Below are positions 44,674-54,000 of a stretch of DNA of 64,000 nucleotides, one piece after another. The stretch comes from Microbacterium stercoris. Lineage in GTDB: Bacteria > Actinomycetota > Actinomycetes > Actinomycetales > Microbacteriaceae. The notes beneath the pieces were generated by a model that was given only the letters and a program-made list of their open reading frames with translations, did not search any database and had not been told where the DNA came from. The first letter of the stretch is position 1, and each line of letters begins with the position of its first letter. The translations under genes and the position numbers were made by a program. Where the stretch lies: NCBI RefSeq assembly GCF_017592545.1, contig NZ_JAGFOA010000003.1, positions 353,544 to 417,543 of the forward strand. Reading direction: 5' to 3'.

Positions 44674-45420
44674 ATGGCACACACCCTGATCCTGCTCCGC
44701 CACGGCCAGAGCGAGTGGAACGAGCTGAACCTGTTCACCGGGTGGGTCGATGTCCGACTCACCGAGCTCGGCCGCGCCGAGGCCGCCCGCGGCGGCGAGC
44801 TGCTCAAGGAGCAGGGCGTGCTGCCCGACGTGCTCCACACGTCGGTGCTCAGCCGCGCCATCCAGACCGCCAACCTCGCGCTCGACGCGGCCGACCGCCT
44901 GTGGATCCCCGTGAAGCGCTCGTGGCGCCTCAACGAGCGTCACTACGGCGCCCTGCAGGGCAAGGACAAGGCGCAGACCCTGGCCGAGTTCGGCGAGGAG
45001 AAGTTCATGGAGTGGCGCCGCTCGTTCGACGTGCCGCCGCCCGTGATCGACCCGGCCGACGAGTACGCGCAGACCGATGACCCCCGCTACGTGGGCATCG
45101 ACGGCGAGATCCCCGGCACCGAGTCGCTGAAGATCGTCATCGACCGCATGCTGCCCTATTGGGAGTCGGAGATCGTCCCCGACCTCCAGGCGGGCAAGAC
45201 CGTGCTCGTCACGGCGCACGGCAACTCGCTGCGCGCGCTCGTGAAGCACCTCGACGGCATCTCCGACGAGGACATCGCGAACCTCAACATCCCCACGGGC
45301 ATCCCCCTCGTCTACGAGCTCGACGACGACATGAAGCCCCTGGGCCCCGGCCGCTACCTCGACCCGGAGGCCGCCGCCGCCGGTGCCGCCGCCGTGGCCA
45401 GCCAGGGCGCCAAGAAGTAA
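44674..45420 (+). CDS. gpmA: 2,3-bisphosphoglycerate-dependent phosphoglycerate mutase
   Basis: Interconverts 3- and 2-phosphoglycerate in glycolysis. The 248-residue protein has the RHGQSEWN motif (catalytic His10-11 region), the ERHYG motif and the second His in [12 protein letters not shown], with family-typical length. ATG 44674 lies 7 nt after TAGGCT (44661-44666) and has no Shine-Dalgarno, so a leaderless mRNA is likely. It sits next to phoU-senX3-regX3, as gpm1 does in mycobacteria. Confidence 0.95.
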   Translation: MAHTLILLRHGQSEWNELNLFTGWVDVRLTELGRAEAARGGELLKEQGVLPDVLHTSVLSRAIQTANLALDAADRLWIPVKRSWRLNERHYGALQGKDKAQTLAEFGEEKFMEWRRSFDVPPPVIDPADEYAQTDDPRYVGIDGEIPGTESLKIVIDRMLPYWESEIVPDLQAGKTVLVTAHGNSLRALVKHLDGISDEDIANLNIPTGIPLVYELDDDMKPLGPGRYLDPEAAAAGAAAVASQGAKK

Positions 45421-45443
45421 CCCGAGGCTCAGGCCTCCACGAC

Positions 45444-45479
45444 GAAGGCGCCTCCCGGATCCGTCCGGGAGGCGCCTTC
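45444..45479. terminator. bidirectional terminator between gpmA and phoU
   Basis: A 16-bp perfect stem (45444-45459 with 45464-45479) and TCCG loop lie between the convergent genes. Confidence 0.85.
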
Positions 45480-45501
45480 CGTCGTGCGCGGCGGGCGCGA
45501 C

Positions 45502-46203
45502 TCAGACGGGGGGAGCCTCGGCGTGGATGCGCGCGTCGAGCGCGGCATCGGCATCCCAGGCGCCGGTGTGCAGGTACACCGTCTTCTTCGCGATGGAGAC
45601 CGCGTGGTCGGCGAAGCGCTCGTGGTAGCGGCTGGCGAGCGTGGCGTCGATGACGGCGCCCGAGTCGCCCTGGAAGGTGTCGCTGAGCACCTTCTCGAAG
45701 ACTCCGGCGTGCAGCTCGTCGACGTCGTCGTCGCTGTTGCGGATGGCGTCGGCGATCGGCAGCGCCGTCTCGGCGGTCGGCGCGGCCAGCAGCTTCGTCA
45801 GCTCGCGAGCGATCTCGACATCCAGCTCGCCCATGCGCTTGAAGGTGTCCTTGAGGCCCTTCGGGATGGCGCGCTCGGGGTAGCGGGTGCGGGCCAGCTG
45901 GGCGATGTGCTCGGCCATGTCGCCCATCCGCTCGAGCGAGGCGGTGACGCGAAGCGCCGTGACCACCACACGCAGGTCGCGCGCGACCGGCTGCTGCATC
46001 GCGAGCAGCTGGATGGCCTGCTCGTCGAGCGAGCGGGTGAGCTCGTCGATCTTCTTGTCGTCGGCGATGACCTCCTCGGCCAGCGCCACGTCGCCCTTCC
46101 CGAAGGCGCGCGTGGCCTTGTCGATCGAGACGGTGACCAGCTCGCTGATCTCGATGACGCGCGCCTGCACGTCCTCGAGAGCCTGGTGGAAGATATCGCG
46201 CAT
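45502..46203 (-). CDS. phoU: phosphate signalling protein PhoU
   Basis: The 233-residue all-helical protein is made of two PhoU repeats; metal-contact regions show as ASLERMGDMAEHIAQLA and the related RYHERFADHAVSIA. PhoU links PstSCAB activity to the histidine kinase and restrains the regulon when phosphate is ample. ATG 46203 has RBS GAAAGG. It diverges from senX3, and the intergenic PHO-box-like array lies at about -22 to -50 for phoU if GAGAAT (46264-46269) is its -10. Confidence 0.95.
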   Translation of the reverse strand: MRDIFHQALEDVQARVIEISELVTVSIDKATRAFGKGDVALAEEVIADDKKIDELTRSLDEQAIQLLAMQQPVARDLRVVVTALRVTASLERMGDMAEHIAQLARTRYPERAIPKGLKDTFKRMGELDVEIARELTKLLAAPTAETALPIADAIRNSDDDVDELHAGVFEKVLSDTFQGDSGAVIDATLASRYHERFADHAVSIAKKTVYLHTGAWDADAALDARIHAEAPPV

Positions 46204-46263
46204 CGTGGACCTTTCGTCGGTGTCGCGGATCGCGGCAGATCGTCCGCGGGCACGCTCTTCGTG

Positions 46264-46307
46264 ATTCTCATGTCCGTTGGTTAACGGATGGTGAAGCGAC
46301 GGGGAAC
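46264..46307. promoter_or_regulatory. PHO box array between phoU and senX3
   Basis: Three direct repeats at exact 11-nt phase: GGTTAAC (46279), GGTGAAG (46290) and GGGGAAC (46301). A minus-strand -10-like GAGAAT (46264-46269) would serve phoU. The array is about 70-100 nt upstream of the senX3 start. Confidence 0.75.
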
Positions 46308-46378
46308 AGTGCTCGGCGCACCCCCGTCCTCACAGGGATCCGTCAATCCCGGCATTGCTGTGACTTTACGCTGGGCAC

Positions 46379-47608
46379 ATGGCGCCCACGCAGCTCGCGC
46401 TGCTCTCCCTCCTCCTCGGTGTGCTCATCGGCACCGGTGTGTGTGTGATCGTGTTCGTCGCGATCCGTGCGCGCGAGCGTGCAGAGCGCGAGCGCGCCGG
46501 CCTCGTCCCGGCCGGGATCACGCAGGTGCTCGACGCGATGGACGACCCGGCCGCGCTCGTGGACGCGTCCGGTCTGGTGGTCGCCACATCGCCGACCGCC
46601 GCGTGGCTCGGCATCGAGCCGCAGGCGACCCTGCCGCAGGAGGGCCTGCGCGAGCTGGTGCGCGCCGCGCGATCCGGTTCCACGGAGACCGAGAACCTGC
46701 GCCTGCAGCGCGGCGGGATGTCGTCGGAGTCGCGTCTGGTCGCCGCACGCGCCACCCGCGTCAGCGCGCGTCACACGCTGCTGCTGCTGCGCGACCTCAC
46801 CGAGCAGGAGCGTCTCGAGGAGATGCGCCACGACTTCATCGCCAACACCAGCCACGAGCTGAAGACGCCCGTGGGCGCGATCATGCTGCTCGCGGAGGCG
46901 ATCGAGATGGCCGCGGACGACGCGGCGCAGGTGCGCGCCTTCACCCCGCGCCTGTCGGCCGAGGCGGAGCGCCTCGGCACGCTCACGGGCCGCATCATGA
47001 ACCTCTCGCGCCTGCAGGCCGCCGAGGAGCTCACCTCGGTCGGTCACGTGGCCATCGACGAGGTGGTCACCTCCGCGGTCGAAGCCCACGTCGTGCAGGC
47101 CGAGTCGGCCGGCGTGGAACTGACGCGCGGTGGCGACCGCGGGCTCTACGTGCGCGGTGATCAGCAGATCCTGAAGGAGGCGATCGGCAACCTCGTCGCC
47201 AACGCGATCGCCTACTCGCCCCGCGGTTCGCACGTGGGCATCGGCGTGCACAGGTCGGGCGACGTCGTCGAGATCGCGGTCACCGACCAGGGCATCGGCA
47301 TCACCGAGGCCGACCAGCAGCGTGTCTTCGAGCGCTTCTACCGGGCGGATCAGGCGCGCTCGCGACGCACGGGCGGATCCGGCCTCGGTCTGTCGATCGT
47401 CAAGCACGCGGTCTCGCGCCACGGCGGCGAGATCAAGCTGTGGTCGCAGCCGCACCGCGGCTCGACGTTCACCGTGCGCCTGCCGTTGAGCGACCCGCCC
47501 GCGCTCGAGTCCCCAGATGCCAAGGCGGCGAAGGCCCGCGCAGACAAGCTCAAGAAGATCAAGAAGCAGAATCCCGCGGAGATCCCCGCCGCGAGAGCGA
47601 AGAAGTGA
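46379..47608 (+). CDS. senX3: sensor histidine kinase SenX3 (phosphate sensing)
   Basis: The 409-residue membrane kinase has one clear N-terminal span (about 5-28), a PAS-like region, the HisKA motif NTSHELKTPVGAI (His159) and the HATPase domain (NLVANAIAYSP, ITEADQQRVFERFYR, GSGLGLSIVK). A Lys-rich tail of about 30 residues is unusual but low complexity. ATG 46379 lies 6 nt after TACGCT (46367-46372) without RBS, so probably leaderless. regX3 follows after 13 nt. Order gpm-(phoU)-senX3-regX3 matches mycobacteria. Confidence 0.93.
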   Translation: MAPTQLALLSLLLGVLIGTGVCVIVFVAIRARERAERERAGLVPAGITQVLDAMDDPAALVDASGLVVATSPTAAWLGIEPQATLPQEGLRELVRAARSGSTETENLRLQRGGMSSESRLVAARATRVSARHTLLLLRDLTEQERLEEMRHDFIANTSHELKTPVGAIMLLAEAIEMAADDAAQVRAFTPRLSAEAERLGTLTGRIMNLSRLQAAEELTSVGHVAIDEVVTSAVEAHVVQAESAGVELTRGGDRGLYVRGDQQILKEAIGNLVANAIAYSPRGSHVGIGVHRSGDVVEIAVTDQGIGITEADQQRVFERFYRADQARSRRTGGSGLGLSIVKHAVSRHGGEIKLWSQPHRGSTFTVRLPLSDPPALESPDAKAAKARADKLKKIKKQNPAEIPAARAKK

Positions 47609-47621
47609 AGAAAGGCCGCGA

Positions 47622-48308
47622 ATGACAACGCGTGTGCTCCTGGTCGAGGATGAGCCCGACCTCGCCGAACCCCTCGCCTACCTGCTGCGCCGAGAGGGAT
47701 ACGAGGTGGAGATCGCCGAGGACGGCCCTGCGGCCCTCGGCGCCTTCCGTGAGCGAGGAGCGGATCTGATCCTGCTCGACCTCATGCTGCCGGGAATGCC
47801 GGGCACGGAGATCTGCCGCCAGGTGCGCGCGACCTCGTCGGTGCCGATCATCATGCTCACCGCCAAGGACTCTGAGGTCGACATCGTGGTGGGCCTCGAG
47901 CTCGGCGCGGACGACTACGTCACCAAGCCCTACTCGGCGCGTGAGCTGCTGGCGCGCATGCGCGCCGTGCTGCGCCGAACGGCGGATGCGGAAGCCGAGC
48001 TCGACGAACGCATCCTCGAGGGCGGGCGCGTGACGCTCGATGTCGACCGGCACACCGTGGCCGTGGACGGCCAGCAGATCAACATGCCGCTCAAGGAGTT
48101 CGAACTGCTCGAGGTGCTGATGCGCAACGCGGGCCGTGTGCTCACCCGCGGGCAGCTGATCGACCGCGTCTGGGGATCCGACTACTTCGGCGACACGAAG
48201 ACGCTCGACGTGCACATCAAGCGCATCCGCTCGCGTATCGAGCTGACGCCGTCCGAGCCGGTGATGCTCGTCACGGTGCGCGGTCTGGGCTACCGCTTCG
48301 AGGGCTGA
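47622..48308 (+). CDS. regX3: response regulator RegX3 (phosphate regulon)
   Basis: The 228-residue OmpR-type regulator has a complete receiver (phosphate acceptor Asp53 in [10 protein letters not shown], Lys102 in VTKPYSA) and a winged-helix domain ([38 protein letters not shown]). ATG 47622 has RBS AAAGG 6 nt upstream. An alternative start at 47517 lies inside senX3 and is rejected. It is predicted to bind the PHO-box-like repeats at pstS, phoU/senX3 and perhaps ppk. Confidence 0.94.
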   Translation: MTTRVLLVEDEPDLAEPLAYLLRREGYEVEIAEDGPAALGAFRERGADLILLDLMLPGMPGTEICRQVRATSSVPIIMLTAKDSEVDIVVGLELGADDYVTKPYSARELLARMRAVLRRTADAEAELDERILEGGRVTLDVDRHTVAVDGQQINMPLKEFELLEVLMRNAGRVLTRGQLIDRVWGSDYFGDTKTLDVHIKRIRSRIELTPSEPVMLVTVRGLGYRFEG

Positions 48309-48329
48309 CCGGCTGCCGTCGACGGCATG

Positions 48330-48367
48330 GAGAAGGCCCCGGGGATCGGAATCCTCGGGGCCTTCTC
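48330..48367. terminator. bidirectional terminator between regX3 and a lipoprotein gene
   Basis: A 12-bp stem (GAGAAGGCCCCG, 48330-48341, with 48356-48367) with some further inner pairing and a following TCTCG. Confidence 0.8.
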
Positions 48368-48388
48368 TCGCGTCAGCGGGGGAGGGGC

Positions 48389-48934
48389 TCAGTGGCCGCC
48401 CTCCTCCTCGTCGCCCTCGACCGGGGCGAGGTGCTCGCAGTCGGCCTCGTCGTAGCCGCCGGGCACGAGGTCCTTGAAGTGGGCGAGGCAGCCGTTCAGC
48501 ACCGGCACCTCGGCGAGGACGCCCTCGACGTCGCCCGACTGGAAGTACACGGGCAGCGTGCTGCCGGCCTCGGAGTTGATGCCCTCGAGAAGGATCGGGT
48601 CCTGCGAGCCGGCGCCCAGGCTGAGCGCCTCGCCGGCCTCCAGGTCGAGCGTCGCGGTCTGGCCGTCGCCCCACTCGAGGCTCAGCTCGGCGTCTTCGTC
48701 GGAGGTGTTCACGACCGCGGCCGCGAGGTTGCCGTCGGTTCCGTGGGCGTCGGCGATGATCACCGCGTTGCGCACGATGATCGGCGCGGCGCCGCTCTCC
48801 GGCGCCTCCACGTTGACGCCGTCCGACGGCGAGTACGGGATCGTCGTGGCCTGGTGGGTGATGCCGGCGCAGCCGGTCAGGGCGAGGGCGGCGGTGGCGC
48901 CGAGCGCGAGAGACGCGAGAATACGGGAGTTCAC
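48389..48934 (-). CDS. actinobacterial lipoprotein of unknown function
   Basis: The 181-residue lipoprotein (lipobox LTGC, Cys about residue 22) is followed by [18 protein letters not shown], then a beta-rich domain ([34 protein letters not shown]). The motif order resembles a common Microbacteriaceae lipoprotein found next to carD; databases sometimes give it unrelated names. The C-terminus is acidic (EGDEEEGGH). Two late cysteines (NGCLAHF, EADCEHL) may pair. Function unknown; perhaps a cell-surface or copper-related role, which is a guess. Confidence 0.8.
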   Translation of the reverse strand: MNSRILASLALGATAALALTGCAGITHQATTIPYSPSDGVNVEAPESGAAPIIVRNAVIIADAHGTDGNLAAAVVNTSDEDAELSLEWGDGQTATLDLEAGEALSLGAGSQDPILLEGINSEAGSTLPVYFQSGDVEGVLAEVPVLNGCLAHFKDLVPGGYDEADCEHLAPVEGDEEEGGH

Positions 48935-49070
48935 GGAACCTCCAGGTCGAGCGGTCCCGCGCAGGTGCGGGCCCTGCCTGCCATTCTAGGGGGTTCCGCG
49001 AAGACGCCCGAAGGCGCGTGTCGCTCCCGCACTCGGGTGCCCGCGAACCTTAGTGCATACCCGGCTGTGG

Positions 49071-49093
49071 TAGCATTGAAGTCGCCGAAAGGA
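49071..49093 (+). promoter_or_regulatory. carD promoter -10 and RBS
   Basis: TAGCAT (49071-49076) is a -10 box without a recognisable -35. AAAGGA (49088-49093) is a good Shine-Dalgarno 9 nt before ATG 49103. This is one of the few promoters here with a conventional leader. Confidence 0.6.
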
Positions 49094-49102
49094 TACTTTT
49101 CT

Positions 49103-49585
49103 ATGCTTTTTGAGGTTGGCGAGACCGTCGTCTACCCCCACCACGGGGCCGCGACGATCACCGAAGTCAAGACCCGTGTCATCAAGGGCGAGGAGAAGAT
49201 CTACCTCAAGCTGAACGTCACGCAGGGCGACCTGGTCATCGAGGTCCCTGCAGAGAACGTCGACCTCGTCGGCGTCCGCGACGTCATCGGCCAGGAGGGT
49301 CTCGACAAGGTCTTCGAGGTCCTGCGTGCCCCCTTCACCGAGGAGCCGACCAACTGGTCGCGTCGCTACAAGGCGAACCTCGAGAAGCTCGCCTCGGGCG
49401 ACGTGATCAAGGTCAGCGAGGTCGTCCGCGATCTGTGGCGTCGTGACCAGGATCGCGGTCTCTCGGCCGGTGAGAAGCGCATGCTCGCGAAGGCCCGTCA
49501 GATCCTGATCTCCGAGCTCGCGCTCGCAGAGAAGACGGACGAGGAGAAGGCCGCGTCGGTTCTCGACGAGGTCCTCGCGTCCTGA
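49103..49585 (+). CDS. carD: CarD-family RNA polymerase-binding transcription factor
   Basis: The 160-residue regulator stabilises open promoter complexes at rRNA and other promoters and is essential in mycobacteria. The N-terminal Tudor-like RNAP-interacting domain ([33 protein letters not shown]) and the C-terminal helical DNA-binding domain ([35 protein letters not shown]) are complete. ATG 49103 has a clear RBS. ispDF follows, as in many Actinobacteria. Confidence 0.96.
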   Translation: MLFEVGETVVYPHHGAATITEVKTRVIKGEEKIYLKLNVTQGDLVIEVPAENVDLVGVRDVIGQEGLDKVFEVLRAPFTEEPTNWSRRYKANLEKLASGDVIKVSEVVRDLWRRDQDRGLSAGEKRMLAKARQILISELALAEKTDEEKAASVLDEVLAS

Positions 49586-49600
49586 CAGTCGCGTTTTCGA

Positions 49601-49639
49601 CGGCCCCGATCCTGCTGCAGGATCGGGGCCGTTCCCTTT
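49601..49639 (+). terminator. carD terminator
   Basis: A 14-bp perfect stem (49601-49614 with 49618-49631), a CTG loop and a TTCCCTTT tail. The ispDF -10 box begins 9 nt later. Confidence 0.85.
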
Positions 49640-49660
49640 CCCGCGGGTAGCGTTGCAGGC

Positions 49661-50863
49661 GTGACTGTCACCCCCACGCCGCGCGTCGCGGTCATCGTCG
49701 TCGCCGCCGGATCCGGCACTCGTCTCGGGCAGGATGCGCCGAAGGCCTTTGTGGGCCTCGGGGCGCACACGATCCTCCGTCACAGCCTGCGCGCGGTCTT
49801 CGCCGCCCCCGAGGCGCAGGTCGTTGTCGTGGCCCCGGCAGGGCGCGAGGGCGAGGCACTCACCGATGCCCGAGAGGCGGCGGGCAGTCGCGTCGACCTC
49901 GTCTCCGTGGTGACGGGCGGCGAGACCCGGCAGGCGTCGGTGGCAGCGGGCCTTGCGAGGCTGTGGCCCTCGGTCGAGGTGGTGCTCGTGCACGATGCGG
50001 CTCGCGCCCTGACCCCCGCCGTCGTCTTCGAGCGGGTCATCGAGGCGGTCGACCGCACCGGCTGGGGCGTCATCCCCGGGCTGCCGGTGATCGACACCAT
50101 CAAGCGCGTGGACGGGCAGGAGATCGTCGAGGCGGTCGACCGCTCGCAGCTCGCGGCCGCGCAGACGCCGCAGGGCTTCCGCCGCGATGTGCTCGAGACG
50201 TCGTACGCCGTCGCCCGCGAGGAGTTCACCGACGATGCGGCGCTCGTCGCCGCGGCGGGGCATCGCGTGGCGCTGGTCGAGGGCGACGCGCTGTCGTTCA
50301 AGATCACCACGCCGGCCGACCTCGACCGAGCGCGGTCGCTCGCCGCCCCGGTCGCGCCGGTGTCCGGAGGGGCCCTCCCGGATCGGGGGCTGATGCCGCG
50401 AGTCGGCGTCGGCACCGACGTGCATGCCTTCGGCGAGGGAGGCGTCCTCTGGCTCGCGGGCATCGAGTGGCCGGGGGAGGCGGCCCTGTCGGGCCACTCC
50501 GACGGCGATGCCGTGTCCCATGCGATCGTCGATGCGCTGCTGTCGGCGGCGGGCCTCGGTGACATCGGCACGCACTTCGGCACCGCTCGTCCCGAGTACG
50601 CGGGCGCCCACGCCGAGGTCTTCCTCGCGCACACCCGGGCGCTGCTCGGCGAGGCCGGCTTCGACATCGTGAACGTCGCCGTGCAGGTGCAGTCGAATCG
50701 GCCGAAGTTCGCGCCGCGTCGCGCGGAGGCGGAAGCGGTGCTGTCGGCCGCGCTGGGCGGAGCCCCCGTCTCGGTGGCCGCGACGACGACCGACGGGCTC
50801 GGTTTCACCGGTGCCGGCGAGGGTGTGCAGGCCTTCGCCGTGGCGTTCATCCGGCCCGTCTGA
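49661..50863 (+). CDS. ispDF: bifunctional IspD-IspF (MEP isoprenoid pathway)
   Basis: One 400-residue protein. Residues 1 to about 230 are IspD (CTP-binding AAGSGTRLGQDAPKAF, VHDAARALT, AAQTPQGF), which makes CDP-ME. Residues about 240 to 400 are IspF (GVGTDVHAFGEG, SGHSDGDAVSHAI, NVAVQVQSNRPK), which forms MEcPP. These are two separate genes in mycobacteria; the fusion occurs in several lineages and implies channelling around IspE. GTG 49661 lies 7 nt after TAGCGT, again a leaderless arrangement, behind the carD terminator. Confidence 0.95.
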   Translation: MTVTPTPRVAVIVVAAGSGTRLGQDAPKAFVGLGAHTILRHSLRAVFAAPEAQVVVVAPAGREGEALTDAREAAGSRVDLVSVVTGGETRQASVAAGLARLWPSVEVVLVHDAARALTPAVVFERVIEAVDRTGWGVIPGLPVIDTIKRVDGQEIVEAVDRSQLAAAQTPQGFRRDVLETSYAVAREEFTDDAALVAAAGHRVALVEGDALSFKITTPADLDRARSLAAPVAPVSGGALPDRGLMPRVGVGTDVHAFGEGGVLWLAGIEWPGEAALSGHSDGDAVSHAIVDALLSAAGLGDIGTHFGTARPEYAGAHAEVFLAHTRALLGEAGFDIVNVAVQVQSNRPKFAPRRAEAEAVLSAALGGAPVSVAATTTDGLGFTGAGEGVQAFAVAFIRPV

Positions 50864-50948
50864 GTCGGCGGTCAGCGCGGCGGATTCGGGGCTCTCGTCT
50901 CACCCACCGGCGGCTTCGAGGGCGCGGTGGTCCGCGGAAACAGGTATC

Positions 50949-50977
50949 GAAAAGGTTTCTTCTCGGAACGATCGTTC
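50949..50977. promoter_or_regulatory. palindromes upstream of the GH10 xylanase gene
   Basis: GAAA-AGG-TTTC (50949-50959) and a perfect 12-bp palindrome GAACGATCGTTC (50966-50977) lie about 75-100 nt before the xylanase start. Either may be an operator. Neither matches the TTTAC-N-ACG sites at 8-12 kb. Confidence 0.45.
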
Positions 50978-51048
50978 TCTGCTAGGCAACCGGGCATGCC
51001 GACGAATATGGTCGCGGTGGCAACATTCCCGCAGCGCAAAGGAGCGCC

Positions 51049-54000
51049 ATGCGCAGGTCGCGCCTGTTCACAGCATTGGGGGCCGTCACCGGCTCCCTCG
51101 GACTCGTCCTCACCGGCATCGTCGCGGCCGCACCGGCCGCGGGCGCGCCCGTCGTGGAGACCATAGATTTCGACGACGGCTCGCTCGGCAGCTGGAGCCA
51201 ATCGGGTGACGCCGTGCTCAGCTACGTCGACGTCCCGGGCGGCAAGGCTCTCCAGGTCGCCGGCCGCGCGAGCGACTACACCGGCATCCAGTCCGCTGCG
51301 GCGGCGCTGAAGGCCGGCAGCACGTACCAGCTGTCGATCAAGGTGAAGCTCGCCGAGGGCACTCCCGATACGCAGGCACGTTTTGTGCTCAAGCCCGCCT
51401 ATTCGTGGGGCGGCAATGCGACCGTCACCGCGACGGAGTGGACCACCCTCACGGCCGAGTACACCCCGACCGAGGACGGTCAGGTCTACATCGGCACGGG
51501 CGACATCGCCGGGCTCACCGAGTACACCTACCTGCTCGACGACCTCGTGATCACGGCGGACTCCGGCACGGTCACGCCGCCTCCGTCCGGAAGCCTGCCC
51601 CCGGGATCCGTGGTGATCGACACCGACTTCGAGGACGGCCTCGACGGATGGGGCCCGCGCGACGCCGGTCAGGGCGCGCCCACGGTCACGCTCAGCGAGG
51701 TCGCCCACGGAGGCGCGCAGGCGGCTCTCGTGTCCGACCGCGCCAACGACGGCGCCGGCCTGCTCCACGACGTGACGGGTCTGCTGCCGGCCGAGACGAC
51801 GTTCGAGATCTCGGTTGCCCTGCGGTTCGCCGACGGACAGCCGACCGACAGCATCGTGCTCTCGCTCGCCGAGACGAACGACGGCACCACGACCTACAAG
51901 AACCTGACGACGTTCGAGGCGGTCACGGGCACGGGCTGGACCGAGTACACGGCCACCTTCCCGGGCACCGACGCCGAAGCGGCGCAGCTGTACTTCGAGA
52001 CGGAGTACAACGGGGGCAACACGAACCCGTTCCTGGTCGACGACATCGTGGTCTCGGTTCCGTCGCCCGCCACGGTCGAGGACCTGCCGTCGCTCGCGGG
52101 GACGATGGGCGACACCAACCTGGGTGTGGCGATCGACTCGCGGGAGACGACCGGATCCGCCTCCGAGCTGCTGCTCAAGCACTTCACGCAGATCACGCCC
52201 GAGAACCACATGAAGCCCGAGGCCTGGTACGACGCGAACCGCGACTTCGCGCCGCACGCGGATGCGGTGGCCCTGCTGGACTACGCGCAGGAGAACGACC
52301 TCGACCTCTACGGGCATGTGCTCGTGTGGCACAGCCAGACTCCGGAGTGGTTCTTCCAAGACGCATCGGGCAGCCCGCTCGGCACCGACGAGGCGAGCAA
52401 GCAGGTGCTGCGCGACCGCATGAAGACGCACATCGACGCGGTCGCCGACTGGATCGCCTCGGAGTACGGCGCGTTCGGCTCCGAGACCAACCCGCTCACG
52501 GCGTTCGACGTCGTCAACGAGGTCGTCGCGGACGGGGCCGAGAACGCCGATGGCCTGCGCCGCAGCGAGTGGTTCCGCATCCTGGGCGAGGAGTTCATCG
52601 ATCTCGCCTTCGAGTACGCGGAGGAGGCGTTCAACGTCCGCAACGCGGACGCCGGCGTCGAGCGCCCGGTGAAGCTCTTCATCAACGACTACAACACCGA
52701 GCAGGACGGCAAGCAGGATCGCTACGCCGCGCTCGTCGAGCGCCTCATCGCACGTGGTGTGCCGCTTGATGGCGTGGGCCACCAGTTCCATGTGAGCCTC
52801 GCGCTGCCGGTCTCGGCGCTCGACGGCGCTCTCGACCGCTTCGCCGGCTACGGTCTCGAGCAGGCGGTCACCGAGTTCGACGTCACAACGGGCACCCCCG
52901 TGACCGAGGCGAAGCTCATCGACCAGGGCTACTACTTCCGGGACGCCTTCGCCGCCTTCCGTGAGCACGAGCTGTTCTCGGTCACGGTCTGGGGCCTCAC
53001 CGACGGCCGCAGCTGGCGCGTCGACAGCGGCGCCCCGCTCCTGTTCGACGATTCCTTCCAGGCCAAGCCGGCGTACTTCGGCGCGGCCGGCGGCGAACTG
53101 CCGGCCACGCTGCGTGCCGCGAACGTGTTCGGCACCGAGGTGGCGCTCGACCCCGAGGCGGACGAGTGGTCGCGCGTGCCGGCGAACGATCTCGGCGAGG
53201 GATCGTCGTTCCGGGCCCTGTGGTCGGCGGGCACGCTCTCCGTGCGGGTGGATGTGCCCGGTGGCACGGCAGACACCACCGTGGAGCTGCAGCTGGGCGA
53301 CCAGACCTATACGGTCGCGGGCGACGGCACCGGAGACATCCCGGTGGCTGCCGACCTGACCTCCGAGGGTCTGCGCCTGGCTGCCGAGGTGCCGCTCGGC
53401 GACGCCGGCGAGAAGGACGTGCTCGACTTCGACGCGCGCATCGTGAGTGGCGGATCGTGGAACTCGCCCGGATCGCTCGGCGCGCTCACGCTGATCGAGC
53501 CGCTGTCCTTCGTCGAGATCCCGGAGACGGCGAAGGCCCCGGCCATCGACGGCGCGATCGACAACAAGCTCTGGGAGGCCGCGAACGTCGTCACTACCAC
53601 CAAGCAGGTCGAGGGCACGGGTGGCGCGACCGCCGACGTGCGCACGCTCTGGAAGGGCGACACGCTCTACGTGCTCGCCGAGGTGGCCGACCCGACGGTC
53701 GACGTCTCGGGCAGCGACCCGTGGATCCAGGACTCGGTCGAGATCTACGTCGACGGCGGCAACGCCAAGAACGGCGCCTACCGGGCCGACGACATGCAGA
53801 TCCGCATCTCGGCGGAGAACGTGACCTCGTTCGGAACCGGCGACCAGGCCGCTCAGCAGGCGCGGCTCACGTCGGCGACCGCCGCGGTCGAGGGCGGCTA
53901 CGTCGTCGAGGCGGCGATCTCGCTCCTCGAGTTCGGCGGCCTGGGCACGTTCCACGGTCTGGACTTCCAGGTCAACGACGGCACCGCGGGCGCTCGCACC

